Source: Adiantum capillus-veneris
Taxonomy: Eukaryota; Streptophyta; Polypodiopsida; Polypodiales; Pteridaceae
Direction of reading: 5' to 3'
DNA length: 64,000 bases
Assembly: GCA_014529385.2 (NCBI GenBank)
Contig: CM043955.1
Location: forward strand, 143,849,640-143,913,639
The notes under the pieces were generated by a model that worked only from the letters and a program-made list of their open reading frames with translations, had not been told where the DNA came from and did no database searches. Below are positions 12,488-23,413 of this stretch, piece by piece. Every line of letters starts with the position of its first letter. Positions within the stretch are counted from its first letter, which is position 1. A program made the translations under genes and the position numbers.

Positions 12488-15400
12488 CTCGGTTGGTGCT
12501 TGAATTCCAAAAGCATTTCCCATTGCCAACAATGAACTTGATTCCTGCACACAATAAACAGATTAGAAAAATTAACATGTGAATTGCAGAGTAGCACAGG
12601 ACATATCAGCACTGCTTGCGAAGACGGATAATGAATGTACCCAGAAAATCATCAACATACAGGATGATACTCTATCATGTTATTTATGATGGTAAGCCGA
12701 ATAGCCTCCAGCAACTCTGGATCCTCAATTTTCCTACCATTGTCTCTGCAGTAGAGATAAAAAAACAGCATTGACTGTTGTCCGATCTCTTTAATCATCC
12801 CATTTTACCAATAAACAAATTTGATAATAAGAACACTAAGATCACCTACGCTCTAGTAATGGAAAAGCGTTTGCAAGTAACAGATCCTTCCACTGTAATT
12901 CTGCTCCTTTCAACATTCAAGCCCAATTCCTTCAGTGCTTGCATCTGCATCCAGAAGCAACATCACCTTTTGACAAAAATAAAGAGCGCCTCCATTATTT
13001 GCTTGATGGTCTTCAAGCGAAACAGTTTTCCTTTCCGCACAAGAAAAAATCTCCTCAATCAATCATCACATGGACAAGATCGGTCACTTTTACACATTGT
13101 GTCAATATAGACATGGAAATTGAATAAATTTCTTTACTTCCCTACATAACTTGCTGTCTGTAGCAAAGATGATGCATCACTGAAACCCACTATCACCCAT
13201 GTTCAAAAAAATATGCTAGCATTCCACCTGAAATAGAAGATTTCCAAGAGCAAAGTAGCTTAGACCTATGTAGCTCCCCTTGAATCTAGCATCAAAGCAT
13301 GTGTCCTGAGCTCTAAACCATCTCCTACTCTATCTCACAAATCTCATAGTGATTAGGGACTACTAATTTGATGAGCTAAGCATGTCGCCAATGTTATCAC
13401 ATTGCTATACAGACAAGGAGCGACAGGGAGGGAAAGATGCACTTGCAAAGGCACATGTATGAGTTACTTATTCTGTCGGCCTACAATTTTGATGTGTAGG
13501 CATTGGCCCGTCCCTAACATACCTTTCTCTTTTTATGTTTAACTTGCAAATTACCATAGGTTGACCTTGTTTCTACCATCAAACTTCAGAATTTGATAGA
13601 AAACTAACACCCTTTCTTGCCTGTCCCACAGCTTGGTCGTGCATATTGCATACAAATAGGTAGAAAGCATTCCCTCCAACAAAAAACTAAAATCCCTCAC
13701 TATAACAAGACCAAACCTCACCCACAAAAGGCCAAAACTATAAATATTTCTTTTAGTCCAGGCCCAGATGCATTACAGTATCAAGAAGTGCACCAAGTCG
13801 ATTGCCGAAACTCAGTTCCACAACAGTTGCATCAGGATCAGAATCTTGATCAATAATCACTACCGGAGTCGGAAGAACTTCATCCTCATCGGACTCGAAT
13901 GTCTGCAACACATTTTAATGAGATTCAAAGTTCAAGCATAAAACATCGGCTCACAAGGACATACACGGTTACCTCAACATCTGTTTGTGAGAGACTGGCT
14001 GCATCACTCACTGCTTGTTGAGGAACCCTTGGAAGGTCAAAAAAAAAGCAAGGCAAGCTTTAGAGATTTAAGACGCAGCTACCTTGAGCCTGCCATTATG
14101 AACAAAACACCCAAAGGCACAGTAGACCTGACACACAAATTTAACTTAAGCAGCACAATATATGAACAAAAAGCTGCTGCTACAAATTGGCAAACAAGAG
14201 AGCAGTGCATAATACCATCTGCATAGATCTCAGTCTGAACTTACAAACTATAAGACACTTACAAACGAAACATGCAATCGAAAAACAAACTTTAAAAAAC
14301 GACGATAAAGAAGCAAGACTAGTTTTATAGGTATTTTATTTGCTTAGAAGATTGAACCAACAAAAAAGAGCTACTTAGGTAAGACTTCACAGGAGAGATG
14401 GGCAAAATGACTGCAATGAAACTTTGTCAACTTTATAGCTGACAATATCAAGGAGAAGATAATGCAAAGACTGAATTCCTAAACTTCACACCATACAACA
14501 GGATAGACAAAAGACGAAAGCATATTTAAAAATACAAGGAGTAGAACAAAATAAGATTTTATTACTTTACAAACCTACAAAGAAGCAACGAATCCTTAAT
14601 CAAACGAAACTCTGGAAACTTGGCAACATGCGACCTTGATGTCACTAATCACTAATGTTCAAACACAAAGTAACAGATCTGTTAAAATATACACTATCAA
14701 TCTTGTGGCATGCGGAGCAAGGCTCTGGCCAAGCAGTGAAAGAAAACGTGAAGATCATGTAGCATCAAGCCATATATGTAGCCTTATGTGTCAAACGTGA
14801 ATAAAATGGCACTTACGTGTCAAGGAGATGAAGAGGACTAGGACACATGTACATATGAATACTATCTAGCATGGAACGAGCACATAGTGCTCTATATATG
14901 TAGGAATCCAAGCTCATTTTTATGAGCAATTCTATCATGCTACTTAATTTGAAACATGGGGTTTAAAATTTGTTTCGACCCCTCTCAATTACCAAATTAA
15001 GTCGTAGAGCTCGTGCCAAAATCCAACCCCAGATCGTTATCTTTATCAAGCATAGCTTGGACAACTGCAACACCTTAGTCGCAATATCCGTGCCCAAGAG
15101 TAGGTGCTGCTTTATATAGAGCTAGTTTCTATATATATAACTTACTTAATAAACCAATAAAATAATCAGTGGTGGTAATTCCTATATAAACTTGTCAAGT
15201 CAAAAAGTCTGGTAGCATAAAGAAGATAAGGTCTCATTCATGCTTCCCAGAAAAGTCGATAAGTTCCTACTTGGAAACAATCCTCCTTTTCGAATTCAAC
15301 TCCAATACCTTGTCCCTATGTATGTAAAAATCTCTTCAGAAACCAGAAACAAGCCATTTTCAGCTCCTATTTGAGAGCTGCTTCATCCAACACTGTAAAT

Positions 15401-16741
15401 CAAGGTTAGCACGATTTATGTGGAATTCCAAGCAGAAAAAAGGAAGACTTGCAAAGGTCTTTAAGTATTGAGATGGGCTCTTGCCAAGAGCAAGCACAAC
15501 TACTGTAAATCCGTGAGTTCACATCGGCCAACAAACACTCTTGAAAAAAATTTGTTCGCTAATAATGAAGTAACTAAAGTTGTACTTTGATAATCAGATG
15601 CACAGGACAAGGAGACACAGACGCCATGGAGCTACTTGATGGTGCACTTTGGGAGATCAAAGTCAAAACAATAGTTCCCAAACAGTAGCCTTGCAGCTAT
15701 CAACACATTCAGAAAGAGCTTTGGCCACCTTGAGAAACTGTTCTACATAATGGGATCATTAGCACCGAGCATTTGCACATGCACAGTTTTTTTTTTTGGA
15801 TGAGAAATGATCATCCTTGCTGCAAGTACGAATGCCATCTCCTAACTAACATTCATTCACTAATCTAACAGCTTCTCTCCTTCCACACATTTACTAAAGA
15901 TATAGCAGGCTAAATGTTCCCACTACATCATTTTTTTCACAACACAGACATGAGCGTGAACTTCTCTTCTAGAACATCCCTAAACCAGCTTGTCCTACAG
16001 TAAATCCAGGTTACTTTGAGGTCCAATCCTGCAATGGCAACGGTCCATTCTTGCATCCCTGACTTTCATTCCCAAGATCCATTCAAACGCTCAAAATGGG
16101 AACGGTGTAAGGAGCATATGATAGAAAATCATTGTCAAGGTTTCGCTCAATTTATATGACAATCAAGCAATTGTTTATATGCTCATGCTCAAAGCATTAT
16201 GATTGGCCATTTAAGAACACAAATCTCTACATTTGGATACAAGCCTACCTGATTGGCACGAAAAGGCCTTATGTATGAGTTGTAGATATAACAGAATACT
16301 CCAGCCATATGTCTATCAGATCATTGAATCAAGACCGGTAATTTCCTCATTAAACAACCATTTACAGGTAAAGCTCTGCCGGATTGCGGACTGGCTTCAT
16401 AAAAGAAAACCAGTTTCCATTGATCGTCTCTGACAGCAAGTTCTCATCGTCTAACTCCCCGCAGCTACTAAACTCTTAATCCATCATCATCCATGCACAA
16501 AGCCACAAAGAAGGAACGGGCTATTAAGGACGTACCTCCTTGTTGACGTTTTGATTTGCAGCGATGCAGCTTCAAGTTGAGATTTGGCAGCAACATCCTG
16601 CGCCAAGTAGGCTGGTAAGGTAGCCAACGAAGCATGGCGACGCGATGCCAAGGTGCAGTGCAGCCCCATGGAGGGCGGCAAACCTGTCATTGCCACCATC
16701 GAAGCCATGGACGGTGCAGAATGAGGGCTAATGAAGACCAA
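12488..16741 (-). CDS. ACT domain-containing chloroplast protein, ACR11/ACR12-like (3' exons not seen)
   Basis: Six exons on the minus strand: 16536-16741, 13973-14027, 13777-13902, 12850-12944, 12661-12745, 12488-12544. All visible introns have GT...AG ends, and exon phases join without a break to give 208 residues. Exon 1 is rich in Ser, Ala, Thr and Arg, as in a chloroplast transit peptide; a second in-frame Met at 16708 (M-A-S-M) is an equally good start. After an acidic stretch comes [13 protein letters not shown], the opening of the first ACT domain. It continues through [31 protein letters not shown] and an [14 protein letters not shown] end. This is the order in plant ACR11/ACR12 proteins, which have two ACT domains; ACR11 is linked to GS2 and nitrogen metabolism in chloroplasts. 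Exons for the second ACT domain should follow but are not found between 12487 and 1. Intron 1 is about 2.5 kb, the others 70-832 bp. Family call firm; intactness unknown. Confidence 0.85.
14028..16535 (-). other. Intron 1 of the ACT-domain gene
   Basis: A donor gtacgt at 16535 and an acceptor at 14028 fit the reading frame exactly. A/T-rich, with no open frame or transposon motif that I recognise. Confidence 0.7.
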
Positions 16742-17011
16742 TAAATGCTACAAAGTGTAGCTGCAAGTGACAAAAAACTGCATTTCTGATAAGAAGAAAG
16801 TGCGTGCGCGTTAGAAGGTCCGAGCGATGGCGCCTGGTGTGGTAAAGCACAGAAGGTGCCGCCTTTTTCTTATCTGGATTGTGTGAAACGTATGGTATTG
16901 CTGCCCATAGGTTTTAGCTTGCAATGTTTTTGAAATGAGAAGCATAACTAAGGCCTCTGTCACACTTGGGCCGACGGACACTCGCATGTGATCTCGACCA
17001 ATGAAGAAGTG
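16742..17011 (-). promoter_or_regulatory. Upstream region of the ACT-domain gene
   Basis: About 270 bp between the first Met codon and a large inverted repeat. No clear TATA box. The promoter role is inferred from position only. Confidence 0.3.
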
Positions 17012-17109
17012 GGGAATCTCCCTCACCCCCACTGTTCCGGGCCGGAATAGGCGAGGCAGAGGCCGATCTTGTTCCGTGTTCCGGAACAGTGGGGGTTAGG
17101 GAGATTCCC
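17012..17109. repeat. 29-bp inverted repeat with 40-base spacer
   Basis: The arms at 17012-17040 and 17081-17109 pair at 28 of 29 positions, starting gggaatctcc. It could fold into a long hairpin in RNA or be a small inverted-repeat transposon. Confidence 0.85.
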
Positions 17110-17439
17110 ATCCATCATGCCCAATCTTGCATTTGATTGGCTAGAATTTTGTGTGTGTGATATGACTGGCTGGAATTTCCTCTAGGTGAATTCCATTGGT
17201 GGAATCTTGTTGAGTGCACTGTTTTCGTTATGTTCACTGTTAGAATGCTAATGCAATGGACGGTTGAGATTGCTTGATGCGCTGGAATACACAGGCCCAA
17301 GGCATGACGGTTGGCGCATGTTGCAAGGCTAGTCACCGAAGGTGAAGCTGGGGTGGAAGCGCCTGTTGCAACCCATCCTGTCGCCCAGGCACTCTAATGG
17401 GATGCCTATTGGCTACACTGCCTATGCAGGTTGCATCTA
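17110..17439. other. No recognised feature
   Basis: Only short open frames; no repeat partner seen in the window. Confidence 0.4.
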
Positions 17440-17715
17440 GGTCCGCCCTGCGTGACTTGTGTGCACGGACGGACCTTTGTGCTTCAAAAAGGCGCACGCC
17501 CATTCATTTTCAGCTCACACATGGCCGGAAGCCATGTATGATAGGGGCCTACATACTCTCAAGGACACAATTTTTTTTCCTAAGAATGGCCCTCGGTCAC
17601 CATGCACCACGTAGGATACGTCTACCACCCTCGTGTAACATGGGCCTCAGGAAGAAAGAATGTGTGTCTTGAGGAGAGAGATTTTGGTGGGCAGTAGTAT
17701 GTCTACTCAGCTTTT
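17440..17715 (-). repeat. Copia 3'-end repeat, copy 1
   Basis: A 240-bp block that recurs at about 19815-20055 and 20207-20423. The shared order is gcacggacgg, ttgtgcttcaaa, ctcacacatgg, gaatggcc, gtaggatac and tgtgtcttgagg. In the other copies it follows copia RNase H sequence, so it is the region between pol and LTR of a minus-strand copia family. Confidence 0.7.
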
Positions 17716-17756
17716 AAAAAATTCGGGAACAATCAAATCTAAAAAGATTTTTGGGT

Positions 17757-17844
17757 TTATATGCATACATACATACATACGTATATGCATACATACATAC
17801 ATACGTATATGTGTATATATGTATGTGTGTGTGTATATAAATAA

Positions 17845-17886
<42 letters not shown>

Positions 17887-17943
17887 ACATATATGTGTGT
17901 GTGTGTGTGTACATATATGTGTGTATGTGTGTGTGTGTATACA
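17757..17943. repeat. Mixed (CATA)n, (TA)n and (TG)n microsatellite
   Basis: Compound simple repeat. The Tyr/Thr/His-rich and Cys/Val-rich open frames over it are composition artefacts. Confidence 0.95.
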
Positions 17944-17984
17944 GGTGCATTTCTTTCTCTATCCCATGTTGTTGCCATGTCATT

Positions 17985-18098
<114 letters not shown>

Positions 18099-18220
18099 TT
18101 AAGCACTATTAACCAAGCTTGAACTCGGTTCCCATAACTGGGCAACAACAGTCTAGAACAGCATTGGTTCCCATAGTCGGAACTGCTCACACAACAGAGT
18201 CAAGAAATTCCAAGGATCTA

Positions 18221-18976
18221 ATGGCCTCCTTCAGCACACCAACGACCAGCACACGCAAGAGTTTCCTTGCGGTGGTAGCTGCGCCTAAGAAGGATCCCGC
18301 CACTCGTCAAGAAGCAAGGATTACTGCTCTTGAAGCTCAGATTCAGGAACTTATTGAAGAGAATGCGCAACTCAAACAACGCTTGCTTAAGTTAGAGGAG
18401 ACGAAGATAGAGAGCCAAGATCTAATTGCAAAAGCTCAAGGTGTTGAAGCGTCCCTTACCGAAACCGTCAAAGCAATGAAAGAAGCTCATGAAGCGACAC
18501 ACGAGAAGATCGACACCAAGATACAAGCAGTTTTACAAGAATGCAAACTACAAGAATCCCTTGGTCTTAAGGTCAGGATTGGAGGACTTCACGCACCTTG
18601 GTGCACAAGCGAGGACACTCTCGAAGAGGCAATCGCCAAACTCAATAACATTCTTCAACCTGTCAACATCGAGCCTGAAACCATCTCCTGGATCAATGAC
18701 ACACACAAGCATGTACCACCCGAACATTGTATTCTCACCTTCAAGGACAAAGAAGAACGAAAAAAGCTACTACGCCAATCCCGTCTCCTCAAGGGAACAA
18801 CGTTTTGGATCACCGAAGAATTAACCACAAACCAACTCAAAACCAAACCAAATGAGCTCAAGAAGGTACATGAAGACCGCAAACAAGGTAAATGGGCAGT
18901 TTATCGAGGTGGTAAAGCCATCATCCAAGAATTCCGAAACCCTAAATTAGTTCACTCCACAGCTGACCCTGCCTAG
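18221..18976 (+). CDS. L1 ORF1-like RNA-binding protein (coiled coil, RRM-like, C-terminal domain)
   Basis: Open from the Met at 18221 to a TAG at 18974-18976, 251 residues; the frame is also open upstream to 18119 but without an earlier ATG. Residues 25-110 are a heptad-rich, charged coiled coil. A V-R-I-G-G-L strand then opens an RRM-like fold, followed by a C-I-L-T-F-K-D-K-E-E-R strand-helix and a C-terminal part with L-L-K-G-T-x-F-W-I-T-E-E-L-T. This layout matches type II ORF1 proteins of L1-clade LINEs, which trimerise through the coiled coil and coat the element RNA. Codon use looks protein-like, with no lesion, so the gene may be recent or maintained. ORF2 is missing. The family call rests on architecture and short motif likeness, not a search. 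Confidence 0.65.
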   Translation: MASFSTPTTSTRKSFLAVVAAPKKDPATRQEARITALEAQIQELIEENAQLKQRLLKLEETKIESQDLIAKAQGVEASLTETVKAMKEAHEATHEKIDTKIQAVLQECKLQESLGLKVRIGGLHAPWCTSEDTLEEAIAKLNNILQPVNIEPETISWINDTHKHVPPEHCILTFKDKEERKKLLRQSRLLKGTTFWITEELTTNQLKTKPNELKKVHEDRKQGKWAVYRGGKAIIQEFRNPKLVHSTADPA

Positions 18977-19140
18977 TTTTTTGTTTTCCCCATTTCCATT
19001 TCTTTTTACCCTCCCAATGGACCCTCAGTCCTTAACTGATATGTATCGTCATCATCATCTTTCTGCTTAGTCGGAACCATTTGTAATGCTTGTTTTTGTT
19101 CCCATGGGTCATATCTGACCTCAGTGGACGATAATACAAT

Positions 19141-19147
19141 CTATCTA

Positions 19148-19242
<95 letters not shown>
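19141..19242. repeat. (CTAT)n then (CT)n tract
   Basis: Three ctat units followed by about 45 CT units; could be the tail of the upstream retroposon or its target. Confidence 0.95.
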
Positions 19243-19244
<2 letters not shown>

Positions 19245-19577
19245 GCACGATTTGATTGTGCTCCCCTCTGTGCCTTTGGTAGGCTTGTGGGTAGGACATC
19301 TTCTCTTGTTGTGCCTCTCACGAGCCTGTCAGTCCTGCCCTACCCAACAGTCCTTGAAGCAGTCGAACATGCAGGGTGAGAAGGGGGGGCGGGGGGTCTC
19401 AGCCCGCGCTTGTGAGTGCAAGAAAGGGAGGGAGCAAGGCACAATGGGGGAAACACCACACCGTTTGGAGGAGTGTGTGTGGGCTTCTTTATTTTGTATA
19501 TGTTGTACAAGGGCTAGTAAAAGAAGTTAATGAGGTTAGGGTCACTCTAGTCGGGCAACGGACGCCTTTACCCAACT

Positions 19578-20095
19578 ATCTCCCACTTAAGGGCCAATGT
19601 GGTCGTAAATGGCAATGACTAAAGCTTGTATGTACAACCGTGAAGCACGGTACCTCCCTTATACAAATTTGTTTAACTTGATGCAATGTGTAAATCGCTC
19701 CGTACCTAGGCTCTTTTCATAAGAGCAAGTGTTGGGTTGTCATCAGTATCGACCTTGACAAGCTCCAAGCACTTATCCATAGTGCATCCCTAATGAGATG
19801 ATACCTCACCTCAATGTGCACGGACGGACATTTGTGCTTCAAATATGCGTCCGCCTATTCATTTCAACTCACACATGGTCGACAGCTATGTGTAACAGGG
19901 CCTACAAATTTTCTCCCTGAGAATGGCCCCCCATCACTCTGCACCATGTAGGATACATCTGCCACCCTCATGTGACATGGGCCTTAGGAAGAAAGAATGT
20001 GTGTCTTGAGGGGAGAGATTTTTGTGGGCTACTAGTAGTATGTTTGCTCTATTGGAATTAGGGTTGCAGGAAACACACACAGCTTGGAGACCGTA
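19578..20095 (-). repeat. Copia 3' end, duplication unit 1
   Basis: After the polypurine tract comes an RNase H tail in minus-strand frames (H-I-E-V-R-Y-H-L-I-R), then the 3'-end repeat. It ends with only the first 45 bp of the LTR seen whole at 20424. The next 390 bp repeat this block, so the two are a tandem duplication. Confidence 0.65.
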
Positions 20096-20423
20096 GCTAG
20101 GCTCTTTTAATAAGAGCAAGTGTTGGGTTGTCATCAGTATCGACCTTGACAAGCTCCAAGCACTTATCCATAGTGCATCCCTAATGAGATGATACCTCAC
20201 CTCAATGTGCACGTACAGACATTTGTGCTTCAAATATGCGCCTGCCTATTCATTTCAGCTCACACATGGTCGACGGCTACGAATTTTCTCCCTGAGAATG
20301 GTCCCCAATCACTCTGCACCACGTAGGATACATTTGCACCCTCGTGTGACATGGACCTTAGGAAGAAAGAATGTGTGTCTTGAGGGGAGAGATTTTGGTG
20401 GGCTATTAGTAGTATGTTTGCTC
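20096..20423 (-). repeat. Copia 3' end, duplication unit 2
   Basis: Same order as 19697-20060 with about 10 percent difference and one short deletion; joins directly to a complete short LTR. Confidence 0.65.
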
Positions 20424-20654
20424 TGTTGGAATTAGGGTTGCAGGAAAACACACACAGCTTGGAGACGACAAAGGAAGCTCAAGGCACACAACAGAGAGTG
20501 TATTACAAGTGTTGTGCAATGGAAAGATATGATAGCCCTACAGTGATGGACGTGTATACAATGCACGAGGGGAGAAACCTCCTAGTGAGGGAAAAAATGC
20601 CCGGGCGGTCCTAAGTGTCTTCGCACACATCACTACCACATGTATGTGGTAACA
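20424..20654 (-). repeat. Solo LTR of the 55.6-60.2 kb copia family
   Basis: 231 bp starting TGTTGG and ending TAACA on the plus strand, closely similar to the LTRs at 55565-55793 and 59954-60180. The flanking pentamers tgctc and tgctg differ by one base, so a worn target duplication is possible. No internal element sequence remains. Confidence 0.75.
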
Positions 20655-21171
20655 TGCTGAATATTTGAAAAAATCATTAATGGTCGAATCTAAACGAAAG
20701 CTTGGGTTTATATACACATAGACACACACACACGTATATATATACATATGGGTCTGTGTATGTATGCTTTGGTTTATATACATATAGATGCATACATACA
20801 TACATACACATATACACACACACACATATATATATATATATAGTTTATTTTATTTTTTATCAGATGCATCTCTCTCTCTACGCAATTTAGTCGTGATGGA
20901 TTGTGGGTAGGACGTCTTCTCTTGTTGTGGCTCTTGGGAGCCTATCATCCCAACCCTACCCAACAATCCTTGAAGCGGTGGGGGGCTCAACCCGTGCTCG
21001 TGCATGCATGGAAGGGGGGAGAGCAAGGCACAAAGAGAGAGACACCATCTGTTAGGAGGAGTGTGTGTGGGCTTCTTTATTTCATATATATTGTACAAGG
21101 GTTAGTAAAATAAGTTAATGGAGTTAGGGTCAGTCTAGTCGAGCGGCGGCCACACAGGCCTTTACCCAACA
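20655..21171 (-). repeat. Copia LTR C2
   Basis: On the minus strand it starts TGTTGGGTAAAGG, preceded by a polypurine tract (21172-21181). It contains compound (TA/AC)n microsatellites and a short (CT)n. The outer edge at 20655 is uncertain. Confidence 0.6.
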
Positions 21172-21983
21172 ATCTCCCACTTAACGGCCAATGTGGTCGT
21201 AAGTGGCGATAACTAAAGCTAGTGTGTAAAATCGTGAAGCACAACTTCACCCTTGTACAAATTTGTTTACCCTACACCCATTAACTTGATGCAATGTGAA
21301 AATCGTTCCGTAGCTAGCTATTTGTAAGGGCATGTGCTGGGTTGTCATTAGTATGGACCTTGACAACCTCCAAGCACTTATCGGACAATGCATCCCAAAT
21401 GAGATGATACCTTGTTTTGACTTGGAGTGAAACACGGGGTTCCTTGCCAAAGCAATGGTCCTTTGTCTATAACAATGCAAAACTGGATCCTGCTGAATGT
21501 CTAAATCTCCTACTAAACGTGCCAACCATATAGCTTCCGTGCTGGCATCTAACACTACAACGTACTCAGTCTTTGTAATGGAAGAAGACGTACAACCTTG
21601 GAGAGATTATCTCCAAGAAATGGCTCCTCCTACAAATATGAAAATGTAGCCAAACATAGATCTCCTACTGTCTCTGCAACTTGCATAATCTGCATCCGTG
21701 TAACCAACAATAGATGCTCGTTTTACCCTTTCAAGTATCTGAGGATGTGTTTCATTGTTATTCAATGTTGCTTGCTAGGATTAGCCATATACTAACTAAC
21801 CATTCCCACTATAAATGCAATGCCTGGCCTTGTAGCTACAATAGCAAACATAAGATTGCCTACAGCTGAAGAATATGACACACTTGCCATTTTTGTGCTC
21901 TCAACATCTGACTTGGGAGAATTTTCGTTCCTAAATTTCAAATATGAGGTGCTCACTGCTTCCCCCCTTGCATACTGAAACAT
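21172..21983 (-). pseudogene. Copia RT end and RNase H fragment
   Basis: Minus-strand frames give the usual copia 3' pol order. At 21792-21983 lies A-S-V-S-Y-S-S-A-V-G-N-L-M and T-R-P-G-I-A-F. At 21298-21560 lies S-T-E-A-I-W-L-A-R-L, C-Y-R-Q-R-T-I-A-L-A-R-N-P-V-F-H-S-K-S-K, and then the tail. RNase H degrades the RNA strand during reverse transcription. Frames are broken in several places. The upstream pol is lost at about 21985-22018, where plus-strand gypsy sequence begins. Confidence 0.75.
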
Positions 21984-22018
21984 TGCAAGACCTTGTGGAT
22001 ATAGGATTCTTGAGACAA

Positions 22019-23211
22019 CTCAAGAATTTCCTTTTTCTTGTCTCTCTTGATACATGTGCCAAGAAAATCACAAGAGCTAGAGTGATACTTATTGGCCACG
22101 AGGTAAGTGAGAAAGGGATAGCCCCAAATCTTGCAAAAGTCAAGTGCTTGCTTATGATGGATAGTCCTAAAAGTACCAAAGATTTGATGAGTTTTGTGTA
22201 AAAGCTAAGGTACTTATGAAAGGTCTTTTTGTATGCTTGCTTATGATGGATAGTCCTAAAAGTACCAAAGATTTGATGAGCTTTGAGTAAAAGCTAAGGT
22301 TCTTGTCAAGGTCTTTTTGTATGCTTGTTGAGTATGTACGCCCTTTGTAGAAAGCAACACAAAAAGACCCTTTTCTTTGGACTGAACATGAGCAGATAGC
22401 TTTTGAGGATGCTAACGAAAAGTTATCTACATTGCCTTTGATGATGCCTCCTTGGTGGGATGAAATGTTTTTCCATTGGTGAAGTATTGATGCAAAAAGG
22501 AAAAAAGCAGTCTTATATGAGGCCGGTTTACTACATAAGAAAAGCAAAGAATGATACGCAAAAGTCTTGGCATGAAATTAAACAATTGCTTTGGCTTGGT
22601 ATATGCAACAAAAAGGTTGAAATATTATCTTATTTGTAATTCTTTTGTGGTATTAACATCATGTAGCTTATTGCCTCATCCATCGAGGTATCCTAGAGAT
22701 AGTTCTAAATTGCAACAATGGATACTTAGTTTGCAGCAATTCAAGATGAGCTTTACAAAAGAGGATAGTGTGAGATCAAATATGGAATACGTGCAGATAC
22801 ATGCAAAGAATGAATTGAAGAAAGATTTGGAAAAGAAGATAGTACCAAGTCCAACTATGCATACAAAGCTTCAAGATGTAGAAGGTACCTTATACTTTGA
22901 TGGAACTTTCAAAAGGAACATTAACAAGGGCACTATTGGTTATGTATTTGTGGACAAAAATGGAACTGGACGCTGGTTTAGAAGCAAGAAGTGGATGTAA
23001 AGAGCAATGATGAGGTTGAGTATGCAAGCCTTTATTTGGGCTTGGAAGAATGCGTCAAAAGGCATGTAAGGAGGCTTATAATCAAAGGTGATGCTTTGTT
23101 GATTGTGCGGCAAGATCAAGGTACATGGAAGGTGAATCAAGAAGACATGAAGGGCTGAGGTTTTCAAAGTGAGGAAGTTGTTAAAGTCTTTTTATTCTTT
23201 TCAAATATAGT
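22019..23211 (+). pseudogene. Ty3/gypsy RT end, RNase H and second (archaeal-type) RNase H
   Basis: Plus-strand frames contain L-I-G-H-E-V-S-E-K-G-I-A-P (RT thumb start), S-P-K-S-T-K-D-L-M-S-F, a G-A-V-L-M-Q-K-like RNase H strand, and a S-W-H-E-I-K-Q-L-like connection. Then comes L-Y-F-D-G-T-F-K-R with G-T-I-G-Y-V-F-V-D, the opening of a second RNase H, followed by E-V-E-Y-A-S-L-Y-L-G-L-E-E. Two RNase H domains in series before integrase are typical of the Tat/Ogre gypsy group. Frameshifts and stops are frequent. The reading breaks at 23211, where another LTR starts, and resumes with integrase at about 31572. Confidence 0.75.
22147..22325 (+). repeat. 89-bp tandem duplication in gypsy RT
   Basis: The block with tgatggatag and agtaccaaag occurs twice in direct contact (22147-22235, 22236-22325), adding to the frame damage. 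Confidence 0.85.
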
Positions 23212-23413
23212 TGTGAGTGCGCAAATGCGGTGCGTGTGCGGAGAGAGAGAGAGAGAGAGTACACAGGATGTGGGTGGAGCTCCCAAATCTCACTGTATGA
23301 GCACAATGTGAGAATGAGCGAGAGCTCCTTATTCTTTGTATGTATAAAGAATAAAGAATAAGGAGATAAGTGTGGGCGGCCGAACACTGGCCGCCGATAG
23401 ACTGGCAAAGGCA
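23212..23413 (-). repeat. 3' LTR (5'-truncated) of the non-autonomous element
   Basis: Similar to 30934-31156 but lacks about the first 30 bases of the minus-strand LTR start. Confidence 0.7.

Larger units (their letters stand above)
18099..19242 (+). mobile_element. LINE-like retroposon carrying only ORF1
   Basis: A plus-strand unit flanked by (CT)n on both sides: one ORF1-like gene, a 3' UTR of about 160 bp ending in a gataatac word, then a (CTAT)n tail that passes into (CT)n. There is no endonuclease or RT. The related LTR at 20655-21171 has only a short (CT)n at the matching place, so it acts as an approximate empty site. This resembles ORF1-only half-L1 elements known from mammals. Confidence 0.55.

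Noticed and set aside
16811-16835. Likeness between 16811-16835 and the integrase-LTR join near 11534-11560
   Set aside because: About 16 of 23 bases agree and the rest does not align; not enough for homology.
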